The notes under the pieces: model-generated
Database searches by the model: none
Told to the model about the DNA's origin: nothing
Seen by the model: the letters and a program-made list of their open reading frames with translations, nothing else
Translations under genes and position numbers: made by a program
In this document: one piece after another, positions 1 to 8,528 of the stretch
How the letters are laid out: every line of letters starts with the position of its first letter
Numbering within the stretch: the first letter of the stretch is position 1
Source of the DNA: JANRIC01 sp033765345
GTDB lineage: Bacteria > Bacteroidota > Bacteroidia > Cytophagales > Microscillaceae
Assembly (NCBI GenBank): GCA_033765345.1
Contig: JANRIC010000181.1
Coordinates: 1 to 21,042, forward strand
Direction: 5' to 3'
Length of the DNA stretch: 21,042 nucleotides

Positions 1-1
1 G

Positions 2-325
2 ACTTCTCTGGACGAACTACCTCAGTTTATCAATGTACTTTTGGGAGATATGTCTGTAGTAGGTCCTCGCCCCAATATGATCAAACAATTGGAGTATTAC
101 TCTCAGGTGATTGACAATTACAGCTTCCGCCACTTCGTAACCCCTGGAATCACGGGTTGGGCACAGGTAAACGGCTTCCGTGGTGAAACCCAAACCGACG
201 ACCTGATGGCAAAAAGAGTAGAACTTGATATTGAATATATGCAGGCTTGGAGCTTTTGGTTAGACATCAAGATCATCTTCCTCACTGTTTGGAATATCAT
301 CAAAGGAGAAGAGAATGCATATTAA
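2..325 (+). CDS. Undecaprenyl-phosphate sugar phosphotransferase (WcaJ/exopolysaccharide priming family), C-terminal part only
   Basis: This is the 3' end of a gene entering from the left; the frame is open from base 2, so the internal ATG at 41 is not the start. About 107 C-terminal residues are present, whereas full WcaJ-type proteins are roughly 450-480. Seen: the bacterial sugar transferase blocks DELPQF.NVL.GDMS.VGPRP and RHFVTPGITGWAQVNGFRGET, and a C-terminal stretch ending with IKIIFLTVWNIIKGEENAY. Family knowledge: these membrane enzymes move a sugar-1-phosphate from a nucleotide sugar to undecaprenyl phosphate, the first committed step of exopolysaccharide or capsule repeat-unit synthesis, on the cytoplasmic side of the inner membrane. 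The neighbours (acyltransferase, glycosyltransferases, Wza/Wzc/Wzx/Wzy) fit that role. Which sugar it uses cannot be read from this fragment. Confidence 0.93.
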   Translation, partial: TSLDELPQFINVLLGDMSVVGPRPNMIKQLEYYSQVIDNYSFRHFVTPGITGWAQVNGFRGETQTDDLMAKRVELDIEYMQAWSFWLDIKIIFLTVWNIIKGEENAY

Positions 326-368
326 TGTTAAAATCTTTCAAAATCTAAAAAAATATTTTCACCAGACG

Positions 369-404
369 TTCGCTATAAGGGTTCATAATAACCTTTATAG
401 CGAA
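369..404 (+). terminator. 15-bp hairpin after the sugar transferase gene, possible terminator or mRNA 3' end
   Basis: The arms TTCGCTATAAGGGTT (369-383) and AACCTTTATAGCGAA (390-404) pair over 15 bp with a single G-T wobble around a 6-base loop. It lies 44 bases after the stop of the sugar transferase. There is no clean T run after it (only a short TTTT near 418), so it is not a textbook intrinsic terminator; it may be a 3' stabilising structure. The rest of 326-538 has no convincing gene: a start-less frame at about 426-518 reads as a short hydrophobic peptide, which I do not call. Confidence 0.45.
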
Positions 405-538
405 TCTTCGTATGTGCTTTTGTAAGAAATTTCATTCTTTATACCGACCTTTGCTTTTATTCTAATCATCTCATCAATTATTGCCTGGATCAAAAGGCTA
501 GCCACAAGTAAGAATTAAATTTTCAATAAAACTTAAAA

Positions 539-1159
539 ATGATGCAGATTTTATACAAAATTAAAGGGATAAGAGGCTTAACTTTGCGTGTTGAAAACTT
601 TCTGTTCAATCTGATTTATAAGCGCGTTTTAAAGAATAAGGTAAAAATTTTTGGCTGGCCGATCATCGGCTATATGAGTAAAAACCCTTCTATCAAATTC
701 GGCAAGAATATCAACATGATCTCTAACATTCAGTTTAGCAGATCGGGAATTTACCACCCTTGTCTGATCAAACTCATCAGTGAAGATGCCGAGCTAGAAA
801 TAGGCGATCATGTAGGACTTAATGGTGCGGCAGTAAGTGTGATGACTAAAATAGTCATTGGTAATAACTGTCTCATTGGTGCCAATGCCATGATCAGCGA
901 TACCGATTATCATCCAATCAATCCTGATAACAGAAGATTCAGCAAGGAAAAAATAGGAACCAAACCCATCATTATCGGAAATAATGTGTTTATTGGTAGA
1001 AATGCGATGATCCTCAAGGGCGTAACGATTGGTGATAATTCCATCATTGGTGCAGGAAGTGTGGTTTCTAAAAGCATTCCTCCGAATGAAATTTGGGCAG
1101 GCAATCCAGCAAAATTTATCAAAAAAATAGAGCAATCTGTTTCAACGGTTGAGCAATAA
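539..1159 (+). CDS. Left-handed beta-helix (hexapeptide repeat) O-acyltransferase, polysaccharide-modifying
   Basis: 206 residues. Residues about 83-190 show hexapeptide periodicity (IVIGNNCLIGANAMI, IIIGNNVFIGRNAMIL, VTIGDNSIIGAGSVV), the signature of the LbetaH fold in WcaF/WcaB/CysE-like acetyltransferases. The motif DTDYHP with H125 is where the family's catalytic histidine sits, and WAGNPAKFIKKI near the C-terminus is the usual end of sugar O-acetyltransferases. Expected role: transfer of an acetyl (or other acyl) group from acyl-CoA to a sugar in the cytoplasm, decorating the polysaccharide repeat unit. Start: two adjacent ATG codons at 539 and 542 are both possible, with no clear ribosome binding site. 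It follows the sugar transferase by about 210 bases, with a hairpin between, so co-transcription is uncertain. The exact substrate is unknown. Confidence 0.9.
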   Translation: MMQILYKIKGIRGLTLRVENFLFNLIYKRVLKNKVKIFGWPIIGYMSKNPSIKFGKNINMISNIQFSRSGIYHPCLIKLISEDAELEIGDHVGLNGAAVSVMTKIVIGNNCLIGANAMISDTDYHPINPDNRRFSKEKIGTKPIIIGNNVFIGRNAMILKGVTIGDNSIIGAGSVVSKSIPPNEIWAGNPAKFIKKIEQSVSTVEQ

Positions 1160-1369
1160 ATTAATTATCTGATTGGTATTTGTATCATTGGTAAATTGCA
1201 GCTTAAAATATCTTAAAAGGGTAACTAGAGAGTCTTAATTTTCCGAATTTATAAGATTTGATCTGAATGGGCTTGGTTTTTTGATATAAAAAGCCTTTTT
1301 GCCCGAAATAATACCACAAAATAATAGGAAACATCTTGTTTTCAAACATTCACATAATTTCGTTTTCTT

Positions 1370-2128
1370 ATGAAAAAAAAGGTGATCAGTACACTTGTAT
1401 CTACAGGTGCATTTAATGACATAGTGAATCAGATCTTTGAATTGGCAAAGACCAAGAATTCATCTTACATCTGTTTTGCCAATGTGCATATGATCATGGA
1501 ATCGCACAAAGATCAAATGTTTAACCAACTCCTCAATGAAGCGGATATGGTTACACCTGACGGCCGTCCGGTGTCTGTATACATGCGTATTTTTGATGGG
1601 ATCAAGCAAGACCGCGTACCGGGAATGGATGTTGTACCGGCTATGATGGAAAAGGCCAATCAGGAAGGTGGGAAAGCCGTTTATTTCTATGGTTCTACGG
1701 AGGATGTACTTCAGAAAATCAGCGATAAAATCAAAAAAGATTATCCCAATGTGCGTATAGCTGGGACTTATTCCCCTCCTTTTAGGCCTTTGACGGAGGA
1801 AGAAGACCAGGAAATCATCCGTATGATCAATGAAACTGATCCTGATTTTGTATTTGTATCTCTGGGATGCCCCAAGCAGGAAAAATGGATGGCCGCTCAC
1901 AAGGGCAAGGTCAATGCCTGTATGCTGGGCGTAGGGCAAGCATTTTTGACTTTTATAGGAGTGGAGAAAAGATTGCCGAAATGGGCAAGAGATTTGTCAT
2001 TGGAATGGACTTACAGACTTTGGCTAGAACCTAAAAGGTTATGGAAGCGATATTTGTTTACCAATAGTCATTTCCTGTGGCTGGTATTCCAGCTTTGGTT
2101 TAAGAAAAAAGTATTGAGATTTAAGTAG
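1370..2128 (+). CDS. WecG/TagA/CpsF family glycosyltransferase
   Basis: 252 residues, the normal length for GT26 (WecG/TagA/CpsF). Seen in order: the NVHM segment (about residues 38-41), VTPDGRP with D64 at the place of the family's catalytic aspartate, YFYGSTEDVL (105-114), GCPKQEKWM (166-174), and the C-terminal WxxxLSLEWTYRLWLEPKRLWKRY region. Members transfer N-acetylmannosamine(-uronic acid) or a related sugar onto a lipid-linked acceptor at the inner face of the membrane; the basic, aromatic C-terminus (PKRLWKRYLF...) fits peripheral membrane docking. The donor here is unknown. Its stop codon overlaps the end of the convergent GT61 gene by 8 bases. In the 210 bases before the start I see no clear promoter. 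Confidence 0.94.
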   Translation: MKKKVISTLVSTGAFNDIVNQIFELAKTKNSSYICFANVHMIMESHKDQMFNQLLNEADMVTPDGRPVSVYMRIFDGIKQDRVPGMDVVPAMMEKANQEGGKAVYFYGSTEDVLQKISDKIKKDYPNVRIAGTYSPPFRPLTEEEDQEIIRMINETDPDFVFVSLGCPKQEKWMAAHKGKVNACMLGVGQAFLTFIGVEKRLPKWARDLSLEWTYRLWLEPKRLWKRYLFTNSHFLWLVFQLWFKKKVLRFK

Positions 2129-3374
2129 TTACATCAAGGGCTACGGGAATCTTATTCAGTAGCCTTTCCAGTTTTTCTACATCTATTAGCATATCATCCG
2201 AATTCAGGTAGCTTTCTTCGCCTTCCGGGGGTGGGTTGCCTTGTGCAAAAAGGTAATAATAATTTAATTGCATCAGACTACTGATAGACCAAAAAAGCTT
2301 TTTGACTGATAAAGGATAGATAAGTTCAATAAGTGTGGCTCCGGGGGCACAAAATACCAGGTTTGTCAGGCCGGCGCCGTGAGGTGCTACAATCAACTCA
2401 GCTTGTGACATAAGCTTTGCCTGTGCTTCTACGGAGTATTCTTCCAGATAAACACATTGAAAAAAATATTTTTTCAAAACTTCCACGACCTCTTCTTCAT
2501 TCACAACCCTACGATGTGCTGCTCTTGAGCGGCTGATATAGAGGCGTTTTTCAGGTTTTGCGGGTATAGGATTTTTTAGAAAATTGCTTCTCAGAAAGTC
2601 ACAAACCCAGGGCGATACATAATCTGGGATAGAAGGCACAATGAGGCAATCCGAAATGATATGCGGATGCCAATGACATTCCACAATTTTTGAGCGCGGT
2701 ATGCCCAATGTTTTGAGGCTGTCAATTTGAAATTGGGTAATACAGCTATTGACAATAAACTTGTCTATCTGTGTCCATTCAATCCCTGCCTGGCGAATCA
2801 ACTCGAGGCGGGGTAATACCTCAAACATCCAATGATAATATCCTCTGCCTCCGTGTGCTGCTAGTACCGCAGATTTTCCTCTGATATATTTGGGAGGAAT
2901 CAGTTTTCGGGAAGAAAGCAAGGGATGATCTATGATTTGCGTATCGGGAATGATGGAAAAGTCAGTCAGTAGGGTTGCATCAGGGCTTACCACAAAACCA
3001 TCGTCAATGACTCTGCCCTGTGGGATGGTCATGACGATATTTTCACGAATTTGGCGCTGCTGCTTATCTTTGAATTTCCAGTAAAGTTCTCCGTTTAAAG
3101 TATCCACAGCCCCTCTTTGAATAGCTTGTGGGGGGTGAATATATTTTAAGTTCAATTGAAAATTCTGTTTATTTTCAGCTTGATGATACCAGGTTTGGCT
3201 CTCTGTGTAGCTTTTTACGGGAAGGGTAAAGGCATTTTTCTGCCCAAGAAGCAGCAAGAGTCCGGTTTTTAATTTAGGAAAAAACAACCACAAGGCTTTT
3301 AAAGGTTTTACCCATCTGCGATTACGCTTGATAAATTTGTAAACTCTGGGTAAAACGAAATCCATCACATTCAT
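2121..3374 (-). CDS. Glycosyltransferase family 61 (DUF563) protein
   Basis: 417 residues. The central and C-terminal parts carry the GT61/DUF563 hallmarks: AAHGGRGYYHWMFEVLPRL (H181-W182, the family's HW pair), YISRSRAAHRRVVNE (279-293), and APHGAGLTNLVFCAPGATLIEL (330-351, PHGAGLTN and E350). The family includes plant xylosyl/arabinosyl transferases and many bacterial polysaccharide transferases; donor and acceptor cannot be told from sequence. The N-terminal 45 residues are basic and hydrophobic and may associate with the membrane. The start at 3374 or the next Met (codon 4) are both possible. It is the last gene of the - strand polysaccharide string, but a strong hairpin (3408-3451) lies just upstream, so its expression may differ from that of the other genes. 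Its 3' end overlaps the WecG-type gene tail to tail. Confidence 0.88.
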   Translation of the reverse strand: MNVMDFVLPRVYKFIKRNRRWVKPLKALWLFFPKLKTGLLLLLGQKNAFTLPVKSYTESQTWYHQAENKQNFQLNLKYIHPPQAIQRGAVDTLNGELYWKFKDKQQRQIRENIVMTIPQGRVIDDGFVVSPDATLLTDFSIIPDTQIIDHPLLSSRKLIPPKYIRGKSAVLAAHGGRGYYHWMFEVLPRLELIRQAGIEWTQIDKFIVNSCITQFQIDSLKTLGIPRSKIVECHWHPHIISDCLIVPSIPDYVSPWVCDFLRSNFLKNPIPAKPEKRLYISRSRAAHRRVVNEEEVVEVLKKYFFQCVYLEEYSVEAQAKLMSQAELIVAPHGAGLTNLVFCAPGATLIELIYPLSVKKLFWSISSLMQLNYYYLFAQGNPPPEGEESYLNSDDMLIDVEKLERLLNKIPVALDVTT

Positions 3375-3407
3375 AAGTTCCCTAGCTATATAATTTTAGT
3401 CATTTTT

Positions 3408-3451
3408 AAAAACCAAAGAGTTTAACAAAAGTTAAACTAACTTTGGTTTTT
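3408..3451 (-). terminator. Symmetric intrinsic terminator-like hairpin between GT4 and GT61 genes
   Basis: Arms AAAAACCAAAG + AGTTTAAC (3408-3426) and GTTAAACT + AA + CTTTGGTTTTT (3431-3451) pair over 19 bp with a two-base bulge and an AAAA loop. A/T runs flank both sides, so transcripts of either strand would end in a U run. On the - strand it lies 46 bases after the GT4 stop and 34 bases before the GT61 start, and would attenuate or end the polysaccharide transcript here. Confidence 0.7.
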
Positions 3452-3496
3452 CGGTGTTAATCTAAGCAATTTCTGTCAAAATCCAATTCAAGGGGT

Positions 3497-4750
3497 TTAC
3501 AAAACCTTTAACTGCTCCTTTTCGGGAACTAAATTGAGATATTTTCGATTGATTTCTTTCACTTTTTGGGTCCAAGTCTTATCAGAAGCATACAAAAATC
3601 CTTTTTTGCCCATCTCAGTTCGTTTTTCCGAATGATGATACAGTTCTTCTATTGCCAGTGCGATTTGCTTGCAGGTGTCTTCGGGTTGCTTTACGTCTAT
3701 CTTGATACCGGCTTCATCAGGCACAAAAATCTTAGTACCCTGATGATTAAGGGTAATAATTGGTAAGCCGTAAGCCATTGCTTCCAGGAATTGAGAGCCA
3801 AATGAATCTCTGAGGCTACATAATACAAACACATCGTGGTCGAGATAGGCTTGTTTTACATCTTCCCAGGGAATTCTACCGATCCAATTGACTCTATGCT
3901 CGATATGGTATGCTTTGATGAGGTCATTTACTTTGTATCCTAGAGGTCCGTCACCTACAATTGTGAGTGAAATAGGAATATCCTCTTTGACAAAAGTAAG
4001 AGCCTCCAGCACCAGGGGCAGTCCCTTACGTGCGAAAAGTCTCCCTACCCAAAGTAATTTGAGTGTTTGGTCGGGTTTTCGTTCGGGGAACTGCGCCGGC
4101 ATAAAATCTTCGGGGAGGCTGGTATCCAAGAAATACTCTATTTTTTTTGCGCCGTATCGAGCTACTAAGTTGTGGGTTTCTTCATTAGTAACCATGACCA
4201 GGCTGGCTTTTTTGAGTGCTTTGTAGGTATTTGGGTTAAGTTTTAGCAAAAGGTTTCCGATTTGGTCTCTTCTTTTTTCCTGTTTCAGCCATTCATAAAA
4301 AAACCTTTCAAAACCCTTGGGTGCTGCCTGCCCTCCGCCCAAAGGTCCATAAACAAATGGGATTTTGAGCTGCCAGCTTCCTGAGCCTAATTGGGGTGAA
4401 GCCAGGGTGATGTGGTGTACCAGATCAAACCGATGTTGTTTGTGCAGTCGGCGAGCGATTTTGGCGGCCCGGCTTTGCCAGTAGATATAATGAAAATATA
4501 CTCCTGCTTGGTATCTGTAGAGCTTTTCTACCCAGGTAGGAAGCTCTACAAAAACCATGTGAAGTCTGTCATTGGGTTCATTTTCCAAAAAAGCCTCGAT
4601 TTCTTTTTTACCAAATTTATTGGTAAAGCACCAGACTTCGTGGCCTAGCTTACTCATTTCATAAGCCATATTCCAACCGTTTCCTTCTTCAGAACCTTTT
4701 TTGGGGTTACAGGCGTAGGCCGATACAAGTAGTTTCATGGAGAATAACAT
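3497..4750 (-). CDS. Glycosyltransferase family 4 (GT-B fold)
   Basis: 417 residues from the first ATG. N-terminal Rossmann domain with the donor-loop motif GSEEGNGWN (19-27); C-terminal GT4 domain with LLWVGRLFARKGLP (232-245), VGDGPL (265-270) and DSFGSQFLEAMAYGLP (315-330). The EX7E pair appears as D315 and E323, an Asp for the first Glu, which is common in this group. Expected role: retaining transfer of a sugar from a nucleotide donor to the growing lipid-linked repeat unit, cytoplasmic. Start: the ATG at 4750 overlaps the stop of the GT2 gene by one base (TAATG), suggesting translational coupling. The ATG at 4738 (MKLLVSAYACNP), however, matches better where family members usually begin. 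Part of the - strand polysaccharide operon. Confidence 0.92.
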   Translation of the reverse strand: MLFSMKLLVSAYACNPKKGSEEGNGWNMAYEMSKLGHEVWCFTNKFGKKEIEAFLENEPNDRLHMVFVELPTWVEKLYRYQAGVYFHYIYWQSRAAKIARRLHKQHRFDLVHHITLASPQLGSGSWQLKIPFVYGPLGGGQAAPKGFERFFYEWLKQEKRRDQIGNLLLKLNPNTYKALKKASLVMVTNEETHNLVARYGAKKIEYFLDTSLPEDFMPAQFPERKPDQTLKLLWVGRLFARKGLPLVLEALTFVKEDIPISLTIVGDGPLGYKVNDLIKAYHIEHRVNWIGRIPWEDVKQAYLDHDVFVLCSLRDSFGSQFLEAMAYGLPIITLNHQGTKIFVPDEAGIKIDVKQPEDTCKQIALAIEELYHHSEKRTEMGKKGFLYASDKTWTQKVKEINRKYLNLVPEKEQLKVL

Positions 4751-5598
4751 TACTTGATGATGTAACCAAAAATTCTTCTGAAGTATCCGTCAGCCAGCGC
4801 GAAAGGCTTGTATTTATTCGGGCAGTGGCGCATCACGAAATTGGTATAATCTTTTAGATTTGCTCCTCCACGCATTCCGAATAAGTGATTGTAGTAATTT
4901 TTCAGCGTTTTTTTACGACGGTTAGCGTGGTCACCACTGGCTTCGGGGTAGGTCATCAATGGAGCATCATAGTTACAATAAAGCTCAAAACCTTTTGCGT
5001 ATGCGGCATAGGTAAAGTCGTAATCTGCAAAATAATGAGGGAATACTTTTTCATCAAAAAGCCCTACTGTATCAAATACGTGGATAGGAATCAGCAGCCC
5101 TCTACCTGGATAGTGGGTTACAGCGTGTAGTCCTACTTGTTGTTCTGGTTTGAGTGTATTGAGTAAATGATAATATTTATTGGTGCGCCAGTCTAGGTTT
5201 TCGCCACCATAAACAGCCTTACCAGTGTCCGAATCAATACCCAGAGAGCCTAAAAGTGCATTGGGTTTTTGCTGGGCCCAGTAATACATTTTTTCCAGGT
5301 AGTTTTCAGGAGCTAGAGTATCATTGTTGAGTGTCAGGACGTAATCCGCTTTATCTTCCTGCGCTTTTTTGATACCCAGGTTGGTTGCGGCAGTCCACCA
5401 AAGGTTTCCGTCTCCTTTGATTGTAATTACCTCGGGGTAATCATGAGCCAGCATTTCGCCTGTGCCATCGCTTGATCCGTCATCTACTACCACTACTTTA
5501 AAATCCTTGTAGGTTTGTTTTCTCAGAGAATCCAGACAAGCTTGAGTGAAATGTTTACGATTGAACACGGGGATTACAATGTATATCATTTTCTTCAT
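4750..5598 (-). CDS. Glycosyltransferase family 2 (GT-A fold)
   Basis: 282 residues. The first 130 form a GT2 domain: IVIPVFNRKHFTQACLDSL (8-26), VVVVDDGSSDGTG (35-47) with D39/D40 for the nucleotide, the GNLWWTAATNLG block (64-75), and LTLNNDT (88-94) with NND as the metal-binding DXD equivalent. FADYDFTYAAYAKG (about 190-203) lies in the acceptor region. The GN.WWT..TN block is typical of rhamnosyltransferase-like bacterial GT2 proteins, but the sugar cannot be proven. No membrane segment is seen, so it is cytoplasmic. It begins 6 bases after the Wzy-like gene and overlaps the GT4 start, a clear operon arrangement. Two in-frame Met codons (1 and 4) leave the exact start open by three residues. 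Confidence 0.93.
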   Translation of the reverse strand: MKKMIYIVIPVFNRKHFTQACLDSLRKQTYKDFKVVVVDDGSSDGTGEMLAHDYPEVITIKGDGNLWWTAATNLGIKKAQEDKADYVLTLNNDTLAPENYLEKMYYWAQQKPNALLGSLGIDSDTGKAVYGGENLDWRTNKYYHLLNTLKPEQQVGLHAVTHYPGRGLLIPIHVFDTVGLFDEKVFPHYFADYDFTYAAYAKGFELYCNYDAPLMTYPEASGDHANRRKKTLKNYYNHLFGMRGGANLKDYTNFVMRHCPNKYKPFALADGYFRRIFGYIIK

Positions 5599-5604
5599 CG
5601 TTTG

Positions 5605-6927
5605 TTAACTATAAATAAGCTCTTTTTTATTTTTTGTGTCTTTGGGAAATTTATTTTCTTGGGTTTCAACAGGTTTTGGTTCTACGGAATTTTGCTCTAG
5701 TTTAAAAATCGCATATCCCAATATGCCGATATAGTAAATTTGCCAATCCCAGGAAACTCCATAAAGAAGCCCTGTGATAATAAAAGCAAAAAGTGAAATC
5801 TGATCCACGCTGAATATCTTCTTTCGAAGGGTAAGGGCAAAAACATATATAAAAGCAGGGATTACTGTGAGGAAAAGCCCTAAAACACCTTCATAAAAAA
5901 GCCTATCCATGTAAAAACTATGGAAGTGATGCCCGGTATTGTCTTCCCATATCATCACACCACTAGGGTCAATAAATTGGACAGGAAGCTCAAAACCTTC
6001 AAGACGCCAGCCCAACAAAAACCGTTCTTCCACAAAAGGCCAATAGGACTGAAACTGCATATAACGCCATTCTGAGGTACTTACCTCATCATCTTTGTCA
6101 TTACCGGTAGGGTTAGAAATATCCTCGATGCTTTTCTCGATCCTTGCCATTACTTTTTCATTGGATACAATCACTACACCAAGCGACATACTCATAAGCA
6201 ATAAACTTATTGCCACTGGGATCAAAGAAGGTACATCTATTTTGACTGGAGAACGGGAAATGAACAAAAAATTTATGAATAAAGCGAGTCCTGTACACAG
6301 CCAAACCGTGCGATGCTGTAGGAAAAGGACGATCCCAATGGCTGCATAAAAACACAATAAATAGATGATATTTCGAGAGGAAAAATATTTATTGAAAAAA
6401 TAAACTACGACAAGGGTCATTCCATAAACGGATTCTGAAGAAAGCCCCCGGTGATTGGTTGCAAAGGCTGAAAGCGAAAAAGCCGCACTGTTGATAAGCA
6501 CTGCATTGAGTACAAAACCTGTCAGATAAATCAGTACAATATCCATGACTCTGATTTTATCAAATCTTTTGTAAAAGCCATAAATACTAAATATCAGGTA
6601 AAATACCATAATCTTGGCAAATACGTGATTATACTTCATCGGAGTATTGTAGAAGTAATAAGACTCGAAGATGCAGAAAGAGAAATACAAGCTTAGTAAA
6701 ATGTACCAATTGCGCATGTACGGCGTGTATTGTCTGAAAAATAGCACTGACAAGGGTACGCTCAAAGAAATCACTATAGTATACGTGACAAACCCCAACT
6801 CCTCGAACATCGTATCGGTTGAAATCACCGCCAGCATCAGCAGGGTATAAATAATTCTAAAACTCAGGTACATATACTTATATATTATTTGATCTGTGCT
6901 GTATTTTATATATAAAAACCGCAGCAA
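5605..6927 (-). CDS. O-antigen ligase/Wzy-like polysaccharide polymerase, multi-spanning membrane protein
   Basis: 440 residues, mostly hydrophobic, with roughly ten predicted membrane segments, a large extracytoplasmic loop (about residues 265-350) and a polar C-terminal tail of about 30 residues. In the loop, TGHHFHSFYMDRLFYEGVLGLF matches the H.H..YL....E.G..GL signature of the O-antigen ligase/polymerase (Wzy_C) superfamily, and FLQHRTVWLCTGLAL matches the Q.R..ww..l segment before it. Expected role: polymerising lipid-linked repeat units at the periplasmic face of the inner membrane. It could instead be a ligase, but its place between Wzx-like and glycosyltransferase genes favours a polymerase. 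The start may be the first ATG or M19 (MYLSFRIIYT). It follows the flippase gene by 13 bases and precedes the GT2 gene by 6. Confidence 0.85.
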   Translation of the reverse strand: MLRFLYIKYSTDQIIYKYMYLSFRIIYTLLMLAVISTDTMFEELGFVTYTIVISLSVPLSVLFFRQYTPYMRNWYILLSLYFSFCIFESYYFYNTPMKYNHVFAKIMVFYLIFSIYGFYKRFDKIRVMDIVLIYLTGFVLNAVLINSAAFSLSAFATNHRGLSSESVYGMTLVVVYFFNKYFSSRNIIYLLCFYAAIGIVLFLQHRTVWLCTGLALFINFLFISRSPVKIDVPSLIPVAISLLLMSMSLGVVIVSNEKVMARIEKSIEDISNPTGNDKDDEVSTSEWRYMQFQSYWPFVEERFLLGWRLEGFELPVQFIDPSGVMIWEDNTGHHFHSFYMDRLFYEGVLGLFLTVIPAFIYVFALTLRKKIFSVDQISLFAFIITGLLYGVSWDWQIYYIGILGYAIFKLEQNSVEPKPVETQENKFPKDTKNKKELIYS

Positions 6928-6940
6928 ACCACTCGTTTGA

Positions 6941-8512
6941 TCAAGCTGTTTGTGGTTTCGGATTCAGATAACTGATATAGCGTGCATACAGTCGCTTAAA
7001 CAAAGGCTGCCGAATATGGGCTAGATTTAACTTGTCCAATAAGAAAATAATCTTTTCTTTTAATACTCGATCAGGAAATAAAAGTGTTTTTAGCCCCAAG
7101 GTCAGTCCTCCTACCATAATCTGTGCGATCACAACAAACTTAACAGCAACCCCTCCGTGTAAAAGTAATTGGGTTACTCCAAAAATAGCCGCACTAACCA
7201 ACAAGGCAGAAATCACTCCTGGCATAAAAGCTTCGTAAAAATCCTTGACTGTAACGCCCAAAAACTTATTCATCAGGCGCATAAACATCAGATTGCGTAC
7301 TATTTCGCCAATCAGCACTGAATAAGCCAAACCCGGAAGCCCAAATCCTTTCAAAAGGAAAAACCCTGCTACACCTAGCACTAACCAAAAGATATTGATA
7401 TAAGTCTTGGCATTTAACCTGGCTATCGAGTCACAGATAGTACTGGCAAAAAACACCAGATACCGCAACATAATTGCAAAACAAAGAATTTGTAGGATAA
7501 TGATAGAATCTACCCATTTTTCGCTGTAAATTGTCAAAACGATCTCACGGGCGGCTACAGACATCCCTACAGCAGCAGGGATCAAAAACAAACCAACCAG
7601 CATCAGCACAGTCAAATACGCGCTTTTTAGCTTTTGTAAATCCGTATTCAAACGACTAAACGTAGGGAAAATTACCCGGTGAATATTGGCAATAATAAGG
7701 TGTACAGGCAAAAATATCAGCTTTCTTCCTTGATCATATACCCCAAGGGCAGGCAAGCCGAAATAAGGCGAGATAAAAAAGTTATTTACATTATCACTCA
7801 TATATTCTATGATGGTATTGAAGGTCACTTTGCTTCCATAAGCCAAAAGAGGCTTAAAATGCTGCCATAAAAAAGTAGGTATTAAAGAATGGCGTACCGA
7901 TAAATAAGCCAAAACAGAAGTAATCGTAACTTGGCTCAATCCCGAACTTGCCAGACTCCATACACCATAACCCATGTGTACCATACTAATCCCTATGACA
8001 ATATATCCGACCATAAAAGCTACAAAATTGATCAATGCAATCGTTTTGAAACGCATATTACGGCGCAATAAATTGACGGATACGGATGAAAAACCTGAAA
8101 TGAGCAAGGATAGAGAAACTACTCTAAGCACTTCTACAAATATGGTGATTCTTTCTTGCCTAAGTGCTGCACCGATTTTCTCTTCTCCAATAAACCAGGA
8201 AGCCATAAAAGGTGCTCCAAAAAAAATAACTAGATAAGAAACAATCCCCAAGAAGAGATTGGATGTAAGCGCGGCTCGAATGTCACTAGCTACGATTTTT
8301 TCTTTTTGGATGATTGCCTGGCCGATGCCCATATTGGTGAAAAAACCGCTGAAAGTAACTACCATCATGGCAATGGTCATAATTCCAAAGTCAGCCTTTT
8401 CCAGACTATTTGCCATCACTGAAGTATAGGTCAGCTGCATAGTCATAGTCAGCACTGCGGAAAGGCCTGTCCACTTGAGTCCGTTAAATGTCTTTGAGGT
8501 TAAATTACTCAT
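6941..8512 (-). CDS. Wzx-like polysaccharide flippase (MOP superfamily)
   Basis: 523 residues with about 12-14 hydrophobic segments and a short polar tail. The N-terminus (GLKWTGLSAVLTMTMQLTYT, then LEKADFGIMTIAMMVV) is the standard opening of the WzxC/polysaccharide-biosynthesis flippases in the MOP (multidrug/oligosaccharidyl-lipid/polysaccharide) exporters. The segment NVNNFFISPYFGLPALGVYDQGRKL (about 246-270) resembles the loop in which these proteins read '...Ig..lG.Ya.a..l'. Expected role: moving undecaprenyl-pyrophosphate-linked repeat units from the cytoplasmic to the periplasmic face, feeding the Wzy-like polymerase encoded just downstream. It starts 38 bases after the Wzc-like gene, and an intercistronic hairpin sits in that gap. 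Confidence 0.92.
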   Translation of the reverse strand: MSNLTSKTFNGLKWTGLSAVLTMTMQLTYTSVMANSLEKADFGIMTIAMMVVTFSGFFTNMGIGQAIIQKEKIVASDIRAALTSNLFLGIVSYLVIFFGAPFMASWFIGEEKIGAALRQERITIFVEVLRVVSLSLLISGFSSVSVNLLRRNMRFKTIALINFVAFMVGYIVIGISMVHMGYGVWSLASSGLSQVTITSVLAYLSVRHSLIPTFLWQHFKPLLAYGSKVTFNTIIEYMSDNVNNFFISPYFGLPALGVYDQGRKLIFLPVHLIIANIHRVIFPTFSRLNTDLQKLKSAYLTVLMLVGLFLIPAAVGMSVAAREIVLTIYSEKWVDSIIILQILCFAIMLRYLVFFASTICDSIARLNAKTYINIFWLVLGVAGFFLLKGFGLPGLAYSVLIGEIVRNLMFMRLMNKFLGVTVKDFYEAFMPGVISALLVSAAIFGVTQLLLHGGVAVKFVVIAQIMVGGLTLGLKTLLFPDRVLKEKIIFLLDKLNLAHIRQPLFKRLYARYISYLNPKPQTA

Positions 8513-8528
8513 TGATCTTTTTTTTATG

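Noticed and set aside
1355..1362. TAATTTCG as promoter of the WecG-type gene
   Set aside because: One mismatch, a 16-base spacer to TTG, and it would leave almost no leader before the ATG.
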